Below are positions 8,001-17,155 of a stretch of 26,310 nt of DNA, in pieces. The position numbers and the translations under genes were made by a program. Under the pieces are notes generated by a model. That model saw only the letters and a list, made by a program, of their open reading frames with translations, ran no database searches and was not told the origin of the DNA. Origin of the DNA: Candidatus Woesearchaeota archaeon (GTDB taxonomy: Archaea; Nanobdellota; Nanobdellia; Woesearchaeales; UBA12501); assembly GCA_014729495.1 (NCBI GenBank), contig WJJV01000056.1, positions 1 to 26,310 on the forward strand, read 5' to 3'. Numbering within the stretch: position 1 is the first letter of the stretch; each line of letters begins with the position of its first letter.

Positions 8001-11000
8001 AATGATTTCTCAGGAGGTCTTGCCTGCAATGCAACAGGATCATCTCCCTTCTCATGCACATGGAACTATCTTGATGTATTTGAGGACTTCTACAGGATTA
8101 AGGCAGTAGCGACAAGCTCTGACAATGGCATGAACTGGGATGTTCACGAGGACAGCTTCTATCTTGAGACAACCCCTGCTATGATAAGCTATATATTTAA
8201 CACGAGCAATATTGATAATAGATTATACTATAAGACTTATTACAACTGGACAGATAGTAGAAGATTCAGTGTCAGCAGCGGACGATATGGTACACAGGTC
8301 ACGAACTCTTATTACTTTGATGCAATCTCATCCCCTGATGGGGTATTCTACCAAGTGGTTGGGTATTTCACTGGGGATATAATTAATGGCCTGATGGCAG
8401 TAATGCCTATCAATGAGTCTGTATCAGACATAAAGAGCCTCAACATATACTGGAAGGGCAGAGGCTATGAGATAGTAAACTATCTCACCAACATGAGCAT
8501 ATGGAACTTCAATACATCTTCATGGGAACCTGTTCAGTACAAGGATTTTATCAAAAAAGAGGATGACCTATTCAGGCATTCTATATCTGAGGATATTGAT
8601 CACTATCTTGAGCCTGATAATAACTCAGTATTCATATTGGTGGAAACCCAGGATTATCGTGCTCCAACAAAACAGCCTCTTCCATGTCCTGTATACAGCT
8701 CATGGAACAGCACAGATTATGTGTTTGAGGCAGAAGGTCTTCTTGGGCTTATGAACAGGCAGATGGAAGGCACAACATACCACAGGCTTGACCATGCTGA
8801 GGTGAAGGACAGCATAATCAGGACAATGATATCAGAGATAGTGCCTGAAGTACTTTATCTCAACAAGGCAGAACTCATAGCAGTGGATCATGCTGAAGGC
8901 ACAGAAGCATACATTGATCTTAAAGGAGCACCAAGGACGCTTGCAGAAATACAGAAAGTGAAATGCACAGACAGTTTTGGAGATGACTGCACAGGCCTTG
9001 TAGCATATCAGGATGAGATGCCTCCTTCATCCTCATCCAGCCTATATGGAGGTCTTGTGTCAGGAAGGTCAAATACTCACAAGCCGCCTGTTGACTATCC
9101 AGGAAATGCCTGGGTAAGTGACATAAGCAATATTGATATTGATGAGATTACAGAGGATCATATTACAATAACACTTCCTGAGCCTTCTGATATTCCTCAA
9201 GAAGAGAGTGAGAAAGAGAAAGCAAAGCTTGTGATAAGCGGAAGCGACACAGGTCTGATGAGCTTCTCTGAGACCATGCTTTTTGCAATGGGCATTGATA
9301 ATCTTCCCATAATATTTGATGCAATAGACAATACTGTATTCGGCAGGATAATGGAGGACAAGATTGTCAGTTCAGCAAGGATAACCCTTCAGGTCCTTGA
9401 TAAGAATGGAGAATGGATTGATTATCCTGAGCAGTTCAGCAATGCAGTTATCGGATCATATGAGACCCTCATATTTCCTCTTGACATGTCGATGGTCAGA
9501 GATAATAAGGTAAGGATCAAGACAACAGCATTCGCTTACATGATAGACTTCATTGGAGTGGATTATAGCAAGGACAGGATCATTTACCAGGAGCATATGC
9601 TCCCTCATGACATAACTGAATCCAAGAATCCTGAAAGCCAGGTTGTAAACGAGGACTTGAGGCATATAGATGAATCAAGAGCTATTATCTCTTATGGAGA
9701 GAGTCTGGAGATAAGCTTCCAGACACCCAAACCAAGACAAGACTCTGAAAGGACTTACTTCCTCTCAACCACTGGATACTATCATCCTCTTGAGTCAATG
9801 GTGCTGGATAAAGAAGAGGATTACAGGTCAGATGTGACAGGCATTGCAAAGGCATTCGCATCAACACCAGTATATGCAATGATGTATGCTGATACAGACT
9901 ATGCAAGAAGATACTTCATTGAGAGATACATTGATGGAGGATTTAATAGGATCAAAGGTATGCAAGGCATACTGGGCATGCATCAGGAGGTTGATATTCC
10001 TGAAAATCTTTATATGGGCAATGATGGTGGCCATAACACATTATACACAGACCTTATGAAGGTAACTGTGTCTACCTGCTCAGTGCCATATAACAACATG
10101 GAGATAACAAGAGATACAGTCCTGTGCAGCGGCATGTACAGCATTGAGGATGATGATTATGATCAGTCAGAAGACAAGATAGGTGTAATAAGAATCAATA
10201 CAGGTAATGTGGTGCTGGACTGCAATTCTTCAACACTCTCAGGAGGCGGAAGCAATGGCATGGGCAATCAGAAAGGTGCAGGATTCGCTATTGCAGTTAA
10301 TTCATCAAGCAATGTCACAATAAAGAACTGCAATATAGACCATTATGAGTTCGCGATTGCAGCCAATAATTCAGATAACCTGAGGATATACAATAACCAG
10401 ATGGACTATAATGATGTTGCAGTAGGATTTGGAATGTCACATGACAGCCTTGTCTACAACAATACTGCGACAAACATCGGACAGTCAACATATGCTCTGA
10501 CTGACAGCTCAACAAACAATACCTTTGAGAACAACACAGCCTCAAACAATTTTGCAGGATTCTACATAGACCATTCGCATAACAATACATTGAGGAATAA
10601 CCTCGTGAATGTTACAGCTCAAAGCTTTGACCGTATAGCTGGTATGGTGGTCAGCGGAAACAGCATGCGCAATCTTATTGACAATAATTCAATAATAGAT
10701 GTGCCTCTTGGAGTGGGAATAGCTGATGTGGGAAGATTCCTGGGTTACGGCAGCTCTGGAAAGGCAGGCAGGTGGAATAACTTCTCAAGGAATATAGTTA
10801 CTGGCTCTATTGTCGCTTCCTTTGGTTTTGCCCTGCCTTACACATCAGATTATTTCAATCTCTTTGAGCAGTCCAATCTTGCTGACGGAGAGCCTTTATA
10901 TTATTATGTCAACCAGCATGGAACTCCCTCAGACTATCTTGAGATAAAGGATCTCAATCTTTCCACAAGCGATGTATCCATGTTCATGGGAAAGATAACT

Positions 11001-14000
11001 CTTGTGAACTGCTCTTACATAAACATATCAGGCAATACTCTTGCAAATAATTATTATAATCTTCTGCTTGTGAATTCCACGAACATCACTGTCAGCAAGA
11101 ACATAATTCCAAATCCAGTAGATACTTTCAATGTCTATGGAGACAAGGATTATTCCACATTTGCAGCAGTGGGGATCCAGGTCATATCAGGAGAGGACAT
11201 CAGCATATACAGCAATAACCTCAGCTCAGGTCTCTTCGGTTTGGTATCTGTCAATGAGTCCATAAGGCTGAACATATCAGACAATAACATCAAGGACATC
11301 ACTCATGAGGGTCTTGCTTTATATCAGGCAAATGATTCTATAATCTCAGAGAATAACATATCAGACAGCGACACAGGAGCCCTGATATATCATAGCAATG
11401 ATCTGACATCATCAGGAAACATGATTGCATCAAACAGCAGAGGATACATACTCAACAGCTCAAGCGCTTCTCTGAACAATGACACTCTTTTCAAGAATGA
11501 AGGCCACGGCCTTGTGATTGATGACTGCAGAGGCTATCTTAATTATTCAGGAACTATCAGCAGGAACAATTCAGGGCATGGTGTTGTAATACTTAACTGC
11601 AGCAACAAGGCACTCTATAATATCTCATCCAGCAATAACTCTCTGTCAGGGATATACATTGAAGATTCCAGATATCTTGATCTCCATGGTCTGGAGTCAA
11701 ATTACAGCACATGGGGGCTGGTAATGAACAATACCAACAACTCAGAGGTTTATGACTCTTATTTCGCTAATAACTCAGATGCCCAGATACTGTTCATAGG
11801 CGCGTACAACAACTCAATCATCCATTCTGAGATCATTGAAGGCAGTTCAGGATACTCTGTCAATTCATCATTGCAGTCAGATAACATACTGCTCAATACA
11901 ACATTCAATGGTTCAAGCACTGCTTACGGAGATACTATATCAAACCTGTCAGTACAGTGGCATCTTGACTTCTATGTGCAGGACAATGAGAGCGCAGTCC
12001 TGGGACAGTCAATACCCATATCCAGCGTGAATATATCAATAAACAACAGCAAAGGAGCCAATCAAAGATATCTCTTCACTGATGTCCATGGAAATGCATA
12101 TTTCAATGTAAGCCAGTACTATGAGAACAGCAGTTCAAGAGAGTACTACAGCAACTACACATGGGACCTTAACAGGCTGGGCTATAATTTTTCAACAGGC
12201 CAGATCAGGCCTTATATCACAGAGACTAATATGTCCGCAAACAGATTCTTCAACCTCTCAATGGTATTGATGGGAGGCATATCAGACACTGATCCTCCGA
12301 CAGATCCAATAGTTGTGGATGGGCTGAACTATAGGGATGTTGACTGGATAAGCAACAGGACTGCTCTGAGCGCATCCTGGTACAATTCAACAGACAGGCA
12401 CCTCATATTCTACAGCTACATAATCCTTGAGAACGGCACATGCTTGTCAGGGCACTGCAGCGAAGCCTCAACATGGCTTGATACTCAGGTTACTGTGACA
12501 GGACTCAATCTGACTGAAGGCAGGAATTATACATTTGCTGTCAGGGCAAGGGATTCCCTCTATTGGTACACTCCTTTCTCTTACAGTGACGGAGCAATAG
12601 CAGATTTCACAAGACCCAATGTCTCTGTCAGCAGTTCCACTCATTCCAATCAGTCTGTATGGTACAACAATGTCAATGCGACACTCAATTTCAATGGCAC
12701 AGACTCACTTTCAGGCATAAGCGCATTCAGCTATGTTCTTGACCAGACCTCAGGGACAGGTCCTGACCTTATTGCAGAGCCCAGACCCTCTGAGATATTG
12801 CATGAAGCAAAGAATGATGGTTATGGAACAGTGCTGAAGACAAACTCATTAGGAGAGGCTTTCTCCATATTCTATGAAGTCAGAGGCAATCTCAGCCAGG
12901 GGGATAATGTTTCTATCACAATGCAGCTCTCTGAGGATGATTCTGACACATTTGATAATATGAGTATTGAGGCATATCTGCTCAGCGGTTTCAGGAATCC
13001 AGATGAATATGGCCTGAGTCAATACAGCATAAGCGATATAGGCATAATCAGCAGGGATATAAGCCATAATAGGCACTCATCAGCTGATGCTTACTCAATA
13101 GACCTTACTGTTGAAGACAATGTGAATACCTCTTTCTATGTTGTAATCAGAGGATACTCAGGTGATGATGATGATAACACAAATAATCTTTCAATAGCAG
13201 GATCCACAAGAGATGTTGACAATACAACTGATGTGATATACTGCGGAGAATCAACAGGCTGCACAAACCTAACAGACACTGCTGATTATGCAATAACTGT
13301 GACAAGGACATCAAGCTCCAATTCCTGGTCAAAGACATATTACAATCTTGATCCTGGAGAGCATTACTTCCATGTCAGAGCCCTTGATGTCGCAGGAAAC
13401 TGGGGAGAGCCAGCCCATTACAGGATACGGGTAGATGCTGAGTCTGGTCCTCCTGAGTTCGTGAACATAAAGCCAAGAGGTTATGTAAGAGGTACATCTC
13501 CTGAGCTTGTTGTTGAGACAAATGAGTATGCGACATGCTATTACAACACAACAGGAACAGGATACACAAAGATGACAAGCTATAACGGACTCTATCATGA
13601 GTATGAGCTCACCCTTTCTGAAGGAAATTATACTTATGGTTTCAACTGCACAGACAAGTCAGGCAACTCTGCGTATAATGATACAACATTCCTCATTGAT
13701 CCTGATGCAGTTCCTGACTCACTTGCCATAGAGCCTATGGACAGCTATACAGCAGGACAGAGAATAAGCGTTTACGTGAATGTAACAAAACAATACAATG
13801 GAATTGATTATGGTCTTGGAGAGCTGTCTCTGACTTTCACAGCCAATATCACAAACTCTACGCCCTCAACATATGGCATACCTATAGATGTCACAGACAA
13901 GGGCGACGGAAGATATCTTATTGAATTTGTAGCTCCTCAGGCTGAAGGCACATATACTATTGAGATAGGCACTCTTGGAGTCTCTGATACAGAGAACTTT

Positions 14001-14456
14001 GATATAGAATCTTATACTCTAACCATAAGATACACAGGCACAACAGACCTTGCTTCATATTCAGACAGGGTTACCTACGGCAAGGTCAAGGGAGATTTCA
14101 CTGTCGGTCTGGCCACTGAGGCAGAACCTGCTTCAATATCAGCTTCAACAGGAGAACTGGCTCTTAAATATATCTCTGTTGAGGGCACAGGATTCATATT
14201 CCTTACTGAATACCAGGGAAGCCCTGAGACTGTTGATGAATATCTTGAGGACAGAACTTTCCTTGACAAGCAGAATCCTTCCTTTGGACACAGCCTTTTC
14301 ATTGATGAGCATATTGTCTCAACAATACTTGATTATGAGGATATCCATATAGTGGGTTCAGATATTGTGCAGCAGGGAAGGTATTCTATACTGATAAGGA
14401 ATGATGGCATAAATTCGTCATCCGGCAAGGCAAAGATAAGGATAGAGATAATATGA
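5088..14456 (+). CDS. Giant secreted modular surface protein, probable adhesin (about 3,122 aa)
   Basis: Numbering is from an ATG at 5034. The TTG at 5088 (codon 19) is preferred because AAGGGTGT lies 7 bases upstream and it gives a normal signal peptide (h-region about 28-44, cleavage near SGA). Residues 60-935 contain seven propeller-like repeats (for example QPRIDTDESNITHIVWADN) at about 65, 140, 418, 468, 540, 841 and 901. Two LamG/concanavalin-like domains are inserted, at about 173-383 and 567-806. Next come an Ig-like domain (about 940-1045), an unassigned region (1045-1675), a right-handed beta-helix of NosD/PbH1 type (1680-2300), a carboxypeptidase-regulatory-like domain (2310-2415), an FN3 domain (2420-2520), further Ig-like domains, and a C-terminal region (2893-3140). 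N-x-S/T sequons are abundant. No C-terminal membrane helix is seen. It heads the pilus cluster, so a filament-linked adhesin is inferred. Confidence 0.88.
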   Translation: MIRTSRNLKIILSLILLISVCAVCVSGASVLIQEIVSKESNLDSSDPEIVIDSSGIIHAVWSDNTDLSRVIGSSNATTHNGLDKDIFYNHRENETWSRISLIGTKISGGLIVLSNSSMKDSVQPAIDTDSDNLTHVVWSSLEPPSQLRADANTTFLMHFNSSSSIRRADYAVGTRLVQNTGSSASDYPADSNGLIGNSFWIKDSESYLNFTVPSNFDSAAGTIELWFNPGDDLSRITGASDKNVLVRVLNSRNTSQDLVIYSGFNHQPGVFMEFLGAEHLKSEASYIFPLKKNEWHHLAVTYNLTNLSVAEFRMYIDGYLAAVNTSSVNGFSFDSFCIGPCNMSVNPDVRIDELRLSRNIKGLGEISPHAGNRSIFYRNIANRSDISSTYRLTDSDNMTYYPRIDIDPEDNIHLVYNEVVNRTFVRVMYMLRNSTSWSDPELVSEGASIAYLPDIAVDKNKTAHVVWEEFSQEDLNISYIHYENRPFSGTWQSEYNLSNASYNAFTTHDYYGRQTISGYFPKQPRIDTDESNITHIVWADNINFPDPGLTFYASYDEGFNATYSKGSRIAEHTQVSLEKGTNSSSFKRDFFTTRYGVNVTKSNSSAHMNYSTQSNFNMTKGSVSLWFKPNFNVSDSVQNYTRVFLSASNSEQEGITANQFHLGLISSGTNLYVFLMFFDQDSTPDDLLNHIIFAGAEPTGWEHQWKHLGFSWHANESGRKSINITIDGVLQNLTRYPDNNNPVALNDSYPRFYIGAMHNVTIGFYNQSDGVIDELKIYNTTRTEEQFYGDMINDFDIYYRKRAADGTWSDISLASNESGYMAVTPDITHIDDKAYIAWSQAENTCDLTSVYYYCALFRIFSGRYNSGFDLLREINDESLDGGYSPSISSYSNILSYAWEDESDFSGSDRDIQFRQESNSTRPVVNVTTKLNGQIFTVSNFSLNSANLTLNATASDIDASDTIGSVAFYYTSNDFSGGLACNATGSSPFSCTWNYLDVFEDFYRIKAVATSSDNGMNWDVHEDSFYLETTPAMISYIFNTSNIDNRLYYKTYYNWTDSRRFSVSSGRYGTQVTNSYYFDAISSPDGVFYQVVGYFTGDIINGLMAVMPINESVSDIKSLNIYWKGRGYEIVNYLTNMSIWNFNTSSWEPVQYKDFIKKEDDLFRHSISEDIDHYLEPDNNSVFILVETQDYRAPTKQPLPCPVYSSWNSTDYVFEAEGLLGLMNRQMEGTTYHRLDHAEVKDSIIRTMISEIVPEVLYLNKAELIAVDHAEGTEAYIDLKGAPRTLAEIQKVKCTDSFGDDCTGLVAYQDEMPPSSSSSLYGGLVSGRSNTHKPPVDYPGNAWVSDISNIDIDEITEDHITITLPEPSDIPQEESEKEKAKLVISGSDTGLMSFSETMLFAMGIDNLPIIFDAIDNTVFGRIMEDKIVSSARITLQVLDKNGEWIDYPEQFSNAVIGSYETLIFPLDMSMVRDNKVRIKTTAFAYMIDFIGVDYSKDRIIYQEHMLPHDITESKNPESQVVNEDLRHIDESRAIISYGESLEISFQTPKPRQDSERTYFLSTTGYYHPLESMVLDKEEDYRSDVTGIAKAFASTPVYAMMYADTDYARRYFIERYIDGGFNRIKGMQGILGMHQEVDIPENLYMGNDGGHNTLYTDLMKVTVSTCSVPYNNMEITRDTVLCSGMYSIEDDDYDQSEDKIGVIRINTGNVVLDCNSSTLSGGGSNGMGNQKGAGFAIAVNSSSNVTIKNCNIDHYEFAIAANNSDNLRIYNNQMDYNDVAVGFGMSHDSLVYNNTATNIGQSTYALTDSSTNNTFENNTASNNFAGFYIDHSHNNTLRNNLVNVTAQSFDRIAGMVVSGNSMRNLIDNNSIIDVPLGVGIADVGRFLGYGSSGKAGRWNNFSRNIVTGSIVASFGFALPYTSDYFNLFEQSNLADGEPLYYYVNQHGTPSDYLEIKDLNLSTSDVSMFMGKITLVNCSYINISGNTLANNYYNLLLVNSTNITVSKNIIPNPVDTFNVYGDKDYSTFAAVGIQVISGEDISIYSNNLSSGLFGLVSVNESIRLNISDNNIKDITHEGLALYQANDSIISENNISDSDTGALIYHSNDLTSSGNMIASNSRGYILNSSSASLNNDTLFKNEGHGLVIDDCRGYLNYSGTISRNNSGHGVVILNCSNKALYNISSSNNSLSGIYIEDSRYLDLHGLESNYSTWGLVMNNTNNSEVYDSYFANNSDAQILFIGAYNNSIIHSEIIEGSSGYSVNSSLQSDNILLNTTFNGSSTAYGDTISNLSVQWHLDFYVQDNESAVLGQSIPISSVNISINNSKGANQRYLFTDVHGNAYFNVSQYYENSSSREYYSNYTWDLNRLGYNFSTGQIRPYITETNMSANRFFNLSMVLMGGISDTDPPTDPIVVDGLNYRDVDWISNRTALSASWYNSTDRHLIFYSYIILENGTCLSGHCSEASTWLDTQVTVTGLNLTEGRNYTFAVRARDSLYWYTPFSYSDGAIADFTRPNVSVSSSTHSNQSVWYNNVNATLNFNGTDSLSGISAFSYVLDQTSGTGPDLIAEPRPSEILHEAKNDGYGTVLKTNSLGEAFSIFYEVRGNLSQGDNVSITMQLSEDDSDTFDNMSIEAYLLSGFRNPDEYGLSQYSISDIGIISRDISHNRHSSADAYSIDLTVEDNVNTSFYVVIRGYSGDDDDNTNNLSIAGSTRDVDNTTDVIYCGESTGCTNLTDTADYAITVTRTSSSNSWSKTYYNLDPGEHYFHVRALDVAGNWGEPAHYRIRVDAESGPPEFVNIKPRGYVRGTSPELVVETNEYATCYYNTTGTGYTKMTSYNGLYHEYELTLSEGNYTYGFNCTDKSGNSAYNDTTFLIDPDAVPDSLAIEPMDSYTAGQRISVYVNVTKQYNGIDYGLGELSLTFTANITNSTPSTYGIPIDVTDKGDGRYLIEFVAPQAEGTYTIEIGTLGVSDTENFDIESYTLTIRYTGTTDLASYSDRVTYGKVKGDFTVGLATEAEPASISASTGELALKYISVEGTGFIFLTEYQGSPETVDEYLEDRTFLDKQNPSFGHSLFIDEHIVSTILDYEDIHIVGSDIVQQGRYSILIRNDGINSSSGKAKIRIEII

Positions 14457-14486
14457 TGCGCTGATATGATCTGAGGTAATGCAATA

Positions 14487-15026
14487 ATGGTGCTGTCAGG
14501 ATTTGGTCTATGCAGGATAGAAGGAAAGAGATCCCAGCTGTATCTTCTTACAGCTATATTCCTTCTTCTGCTTGTTTTCCTGATGATGCAGCTTCCTGCA
14601 AGGACTGAGCCCGGAACTGGAGAGGCTTTTTCAGTCTACAACAACTATATCTCAGAGGCTCCAGTGGTCATAAACAGCGCTTTGTTCAGCCAGCGTAACA
14701 TAACAGAGGATATGGATGAGTTCACAGAAGATTTCATAATCCATGCTTACACAAAAAATATAAACCTCTCCATATTATACATCATTGGTCATGATGATTT
14801 CATCGCTGTATCAAACAGGATGTCAAGATCAGTCAATATCACCACATCAGAGGGAGAATCTGTGATAGGAACAAGCGATACATTATATCTGGATGAGCAA
14901 GAACTTGTAAATATAGAGTTTGACACAATAGAATATCCATTCAGGATAGACACAAGCAGGACAGATATCAAGATATTGTTCTCTACAGAGGATGAAGGCA
15001 ATAAAGAGGTGTACACTTATGACTGA
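14487..15026 (+). CDS. Pilin-like membrane protein (179 aa)
   Basis: I do not recognise a specific family. A short basic stretch (EGKRSQLYLL, residues 12-21) leads into one hydrophobic helix (about 18-35), then a soluble, mostly beta domain with several N-x-S/T sequons (NIT, NLS, NIT). That is the plan of an archaeal type IV pilin or pseudopilin. The gene begins 30 bases after the giant protein ends, has TGAGGTA upstream of its ATG, and overlaps the next gene by 8 bases. It is therefore almost certainly co-transcribed. It may be a minor pilin that links the giant protein to the filament; this is inference from position. Confidence 0.72.
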   Translation: MVLSGFGLCRIEGKRSQLYLLTAIFLLLLVFLMMQLPARTEPGTGEAFSVYNNYISEAPVVINSALFSQRNITEDMDEFTEDFIIHAYTKNINLSILYIIGHDDFIAVSNRMSRSVNITTSEGESVIGTSDTLYLDEQELVNIEFDTIEYPFRIDTSRTDIKILFSTEDEGNKEVYTYD

Positions 15027-15603
15027 TTCCTCCAGCAGGCCAATGATCAAGAAAAGCAGTATATCCAAAAAGAGGCATGTAATAAGAACATACACTCGTG
15101 AATGTCATTCATTTAATGCATCATCAACCAACGCACCATCAATCAGGTTAGTCTCTTCCAGAAAAGGAGGTATCTCTCCGTGGATATCCTGGGTGCTTAT
15201 ACTCACCTTTGCGGTGCTTCTGGCATCTATTGTCTCATTCTGGATGAGGGACTATGTAAGCGGAACTGTTGGAGATCTTGTCAGCATAGAGAAGAGGACA
15301 GAGTACTGTGACCTAGTGGGCATTGATATAGACGACCTTATAGTTGAAAATTCGCAAACTTTAAATATGAAAGTAATAAATACCTATAATTTAGCAGTTG
15401 ACAGATTGATATTCAGGATGTATGACACAGGAAACAATATCCTGATAAACTCAACCAATATCACAATCAAGCCTGAGCAGAACAAGACTATAAGTGTCCC
15501 AAAGAACGAGACAACATACAGGATTGAAATTGTTCCTGTGGTGATAAGGGACAATGAACAGTTTGTCTGCGATGACCGCATGGTATGGAAGAACGTGACC
15601 TGA
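15019..15603 (+). CDS. Archaeal type IV pilin-like protein with long leader (194 aa)
   Basis: After an unusual 50-residue basic and Ser-rich leader, SSRKGGISPWISWVLILTF begins a typical archaeal pilin/archaellin N-terminus. It has a basic residue, Gly-Gly, then a hydrophobic helix (52-76). Class III prepilin peptidase (PibD/FlaK type) would cut after G50 or G51. The mature part has two cysteines (TEYCDL and FVCDDR), possibly a disulfide, and N-x-S/T sequons. The start is the ATG at 15019, because AGAGGTG lies 7 bases upstream, inside the end of the preceding gene. A more upstream in-frame ATG at 14992 lacks such a site. Pilin subunit identity is well supported by the N-terminus; major versus minor role is unknown. 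Confidence 0.8.
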   Translation: MTDSSSRPMIKKSSISKKRHVIRTYTRECHSFNASSTNAPSIRLVSSRKGGISPWISWVLILTFAVLLASIVSFWMRDYVSGTVGDLVSIEKRTEYCDLVGIDIDDLIVENSQTLNMKVINTYNLAVDRLIFRMYDTGNNILINSTNITIKPEQNKTISVPKNETTYRIEIVPVVIRDNEQFVCDDRMVWKNVT

Positions 15604-15678
15604 GTGTTAAATGGATGCATTCTTTATTGAATGTGCAGGATATGGTTGCCAGAGCAGAATAGAATAAAAGAGGTGCGC

Positions 15679-15987
15679 ATGAAAGCAAAGACACTTTCTC
15701 CGCTTGACAAGGAGATAATAGAGCTGGAGCTTGAGAAATCAAGGATTGACAGGGAGAAATCAATGCTGGTTCTCAATAAAGGTCTTTTCCTGTATTTCTC
15801 ATTCCTGTTTGTGGCTGTCATGGGCTTCATAAACGGATATCTGAGCAAGGATCTTCTGAACATACTGATAATAATGAGCCTTTGCGTTATTATAATAGCC
15901 ACTCTTCCATACATCAAGACAATGCATAAAGAGGAGAAAAGGCTTGAGATACTGATAGATGATCTCAGAAGCAAGAAAAGAGGATGA
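15679..15987 (+). CDS. Small two-helix membrane protein (102 aa)
   Basis: The protein has a charged N-terminal helix likely to form a coiled coil (residues 8-30), two hydrophobic helices (about 36-54 and 59-79), and a charged C-terminal helix (82-101). I recognise no family. The ATG at 15679 is chosen because AGAGGTG lies three bases upstream; an in-frame ATG at 15631 has no such site. It sits between two pilin genes, and the next gene starts five bases after its stop. A role as an accessory or assembly component of the pilus is plausible but unproven. Confidence 0.7.
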   Translation: MKAKTLSPLDKEIIELELEKSRIDREKSMLVLNKGLFLYFSFLFVAVMGFINGYLSKDLLNILIIMSLCVIIIATLPYIKTMHKEEKRLEILIDDLRSKKRG

Positions 15988-15992
15988 GGATT

Positions 15993-16562
15993 ATGCATAA
16001 GAATTATAACAAGACCTGCAGAAACAATGTTTCCAAGAAAGCAAAAAGCAACAAGAGCGTAATCCTGCTGATGGATAAGAAGGCAGTATCTCCTCTTATA
16101 GCAACAGTTCTTCTGATAGCATTTGCAGTAGCTCTGGGAGCAGTAGTCATGAACTGGGGAAGAAGCTATGTTGAAGATACAGCTGAGTTTGCGCAGGAGA
16201 AGTCCTCAACAGAGATCACATGCAGTATGGACATAAGGACAGAGATAATAAAGATTGGAGAAACATCTCAGATCTGCTATGATGATGATGCAGAGACACT
16301 GAATTTCACTATACAGAACAGCGGTACTGTGAGGGTAGATGGACTGCGTATTCAGGCTATAGGAAACAGTTCAATTGTCTCCAAGGAGATTAATGAGACT
16401 TTTCCGACTGCTGAGCCAAAAAGAATGTATATAAATTACTCTGTTGATGGGAATGGATCTATAAGGCAGGTCAGATTCACTCCGATGATCACTGTAGAAG
16501 AGAAGGGTGTGTGGTGCGCTCAGAATGTCAAGACAGTGGAGATTGTGCATTCCTGTCAGTGA
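15993..16562 (+). CDS. Archaeal type IV pilin-like protein (189 aa)
   Basis: The segment MDKKAVSPLIATVLLIAFAV (residues 27-46) is a clear archaeal pilin N-terminus of the Pilin_N type: basic residues followed by an AVSP-started hydrophobic helix. The mature domain is beta-rich, with four cysteines (ITCS, QICY, VWCA, HSCQ) that could make two disulfides, plus N-x-S/T sequons. The ATG at 15993 has GAGG six bases upstream. An ATG at 16071 would give the shorter, more usual leader (163 aa) but has a poor SD, so the true start is uncertain. It is a strong candidate for the main filament subunit, because its helix is the most canonical in the cluster. Confidence 0.82.
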   Translation: MHKNYNKTCRNNVSKKAKSNKSVILLMDKKAVSPLIATVLLIAFAVALGAVVMNWGRSYVEDTAEFAQEKSSTEITCSMDIRTEIIKIGETSQICYDDDAETLNFTIQNSGTVRVDGLRIQAIGNSSIVSKEINETFPTAEPKRMYINYSVDGNGSIRQVRFTPMITVEEKGVWCAQNVKTVEIVHSCQ

Positions 16563-16636
16563 GGATTTGAGAATCTTTTGGTTAGCGCATATACACATTT
16601 CCATGCTGGCCAATATCATCAGGATATCAGGATAAA

Positions 16637-17062
16637 ATGGCAGAGCAGTCCAAGAAGATAACCATGTACATATTTCTTTTCGCTCTTTTTATCATGCTCG
16701 CATTCTTTCTTGGAACCCACATATACAACATCTATGTACAGGGAACAACATCCTCATCTGAGACAACCAAAGGTTCTCTTGAGTGCTCTTTCAGTTTCTC
16801 TATACGCATGATAGACTATGAATTCCCTGAGCTTACCTTTGACCTGAGGACAACAGATATAGAAGCGCTTGATACTATTGTCATTGAGGTTGAGGATATA
16901 CAGACAGAGGTCCCTCTGAAAGAGTTCTTTGACTTCCAGCAGAATATTGTTGTAGATGATGTGGTCATAGAGGACACATTCCTTGTTTATCCTGAAGGCT
17001 GCAGGAACTATAACAAGAAAGAATGCAGTGTAAAGACAAAGGAATGCGAGGTTGTCAGATAA
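16637..17062 (+). CDS. Single-pass pilin-like protein with Cys-rich C-terminus (141 aa)
   Basis: A short cytosolic N-terminus (MAEQSKKIT) leads to one hydrophobic helix (about 9-30), then a soluble domain rich in beta propensity and acidic residues. It ends with a three-cysteine segment (GCRNYNKKECSVKTKECEVV). No family is recognised. GGAT lies just before the ATG. The same strand, close neighbours and pilin-like plan suggest a minor pilin or filament accessory protein. Confidence 0.7.
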   Translation: MAEQSKKITMYIFLFALFIMLAFFLGTHIYNIYVQGTTSSSETTKGSLECSFSFSIRMIDYEFPELTFDLRTTDIEALDTIVIEVEDIQTEVPLKEFFDFQQNIVVDDVVIEDTFLVYPEGCRNYNKKECSVKTKECEVVR

Positions 17063-17155
17063 TAATGGATATCAGGATGCTCATCCTTTGATGAATCTGG
17101 AATCTTCTGATCCAGAACAGCAAACTATAAAAATAAGGCAGATTAAGGTGTTCTT

